DNA from: an uncultured bacterium
Lineage (GTDB): Bacteria; Cyanobacteriota; Vampirovibrionia; Gastranaerophilales; Gastranaerophilaceae
Length of the DNA stretch: 13,192 bases
Direction: 5' to 3'
Assembly (NCBI GenBank): GCA_945910925.1
Contig: CAMDZX010000039.1
Location: 1-13,192, forward strand
This document shows, in pieces, positions 13,044-13,192 of this stretch. Each line of letters starts with the position of its first letter. The first letter of the stretch is position 1. Both the position numbers and the translations under genes were made by a program. The notes under the pieces are model-generated. The model saw only the letters and a list, made by a program, of their open reading frames with translations. It had not been told where the DNA came from and made no database searches.

Positions 13044-13068
13044 CCCTGAGAGCTATTTCAGGGTTTTT
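13044..13068 (+). terminator. Intrinsic terminator, probably ending obgE read-through
   Basis: CCCTGA (13044-13049) and TCAGGG (13058-13063) form a perfect 6-bp stem with an 8-nt loop, followed at once by TTTTT. The orientation is for plus-strand transcripts. No plus-strand gene lies between obgE and this site, so it most likely ends an obgE mRNA with a 3' tail of about 300 nt. Confidence 0.75.
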
Positions 13069-13096
13069 ATGGTGTATTATTGACACTAAAATTGTT

Positions 13097-13125
13097 TTGA
13101 AATGTTAATAATTATTTGATATTAT
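13097..13125 (+). promoter_or_regulatory. Candidate promoter of the glycosyltransferase gene, leaderless
   Basis: TTGAAA (13097-13102) and TATTAT (13120-13125) are 17 nt apart, and the -10 ends 7 nt before ATG 13133. A consensus TTGACA at 13080-13085 lies further upstream but has only a poor -10 partner (TGTTAA). Confidence 0.4.
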
Positions 13126-13132
13126 ATTATGT

Positions 13133-13192
13133 ATGAGTAAAGTATCTGTCGTTATACCTGTATACAATGCGGAACTGTATTTAAGAAGATGT
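13133..13192 (+). CDS. Family 2 glycosyltransferase, N-terminal fragment
   Basis: Only the first 20 codons are in the window. They read MSKVSVVIPVYNAE, then LYLRRC: the beta-strand and loop (VVIPVYN) that opens the GT-A fold of GT2 glycosyltransferases, followed by the usual first helix. Such enzymes transfer sugars from nucleotide sugars to surface polysaccharide or lipid acceptors on the cytoplasmic side of the membrane. No Shine-Dalgarno precedes the ATG; instead TATTAT ends 7 nt upstream, suggesting a leaderless mRNA. An ATG at 13129 is followed by a stop after three codons and is not the start. Donor and acceptor cannot be told from this fragment. Confidence 0.85.
   Translation, partial: MSKVSVVIPVYNAELYLRRC

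Noticed and set aside
1..13192. Mobile element or phage insertion in the window
   Set aside because: No transposase, integrase, phage gene, tRNA attachment site or terminal repeats were seen.

Overview
The window is AT-rich, densely coded bacterial DNA with genes on both strands. It holds core genes (rplS, rbgA, tsaD, obgE), a flagellar export block (fliP-fliQ-fliR), carbohydrate genes (a GH57-type branching enzyme, a phosphohexomutase, a sugar ABC permease, a family 2 glycosyltransferase) and several small or exported proteins of unknown function. My best guess is a flagellated gut relative of the Cyanobacteria (Gastranaerophilales / Vampirovibrionia, 'Melainabacteria'). The guess rests on low GC, the GH57 enzyme, an N-terminal signal on FliP and the style of the small proteins. 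It is inference; no rRNA or other phylogenetic marker was tested.

Layout. 1-587: 3' end of a GH57/DUF1957 glucan branching enzyme, closed by a strong bidirectional terminator shared with a minus-strand subtilisin-like protease (650-1756). 1757-1913: divergent promoter region. 1914-3727: fliPQR, tightly coupled. 3728-4036: AT-rich regulatory DNA with repeats, leading into a 50-codon gene (4037-4189). 4219-4248: hairpin between that gene and a minus-strand thioredoxin-like gene. 4256-6035 (minus): thioredoxin, an exported protein with DEFAE repeats, and an exported M48-family homologue that has lost its zinc-binding and catalytic residues; the last two overlap by 4 bp. 6036-6273: divergent regulatory region with direct repeats and a perfect inverted repeat, followed by a 79-codon orphan gene. 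6538-8028 (minus): phosphomannomutase/phosphoglucomutase, divergent from a solitary sugar permease (8083-8952). 9077-10280: rplS and rbgA, overlapping by 14 nt. 10394-11422 (minus): tsaD, divergent from obgE (11460-12764). 12761-12976 (minus): a 71-codon orphan gene. 13133-13192: start of a glycosyltransferase.

Themes. The ribosome and translation genes form one group: L19, its assembly GTPase RbgA, the ribosome-associated GTPase Obg, and TsaD for tRNA t6A. The envelope group is the exported DEFAE protein, the M48 pseudopeptidase and thioredoxin. Three genes (8083, tsaD and 13133) lack a Shine-Dalgarno sequence and have a -10-like hexamer 6-11 nt before the start codon, which predicts leaderless or nearly leaderless mRNAs. 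At both such divergent gene pairs the -10 elements of the two directions overlap.

I see no tRNA or rRNA gene, CRISPR array, insertion sequence, integrase or phage gene. The strongest leads for something undescribed are the pseudopeptidase/DEFAE operon, the compact subtilase without a signal peptide, and the shared TGTAACAAA upstream elements of two orphan small genes.
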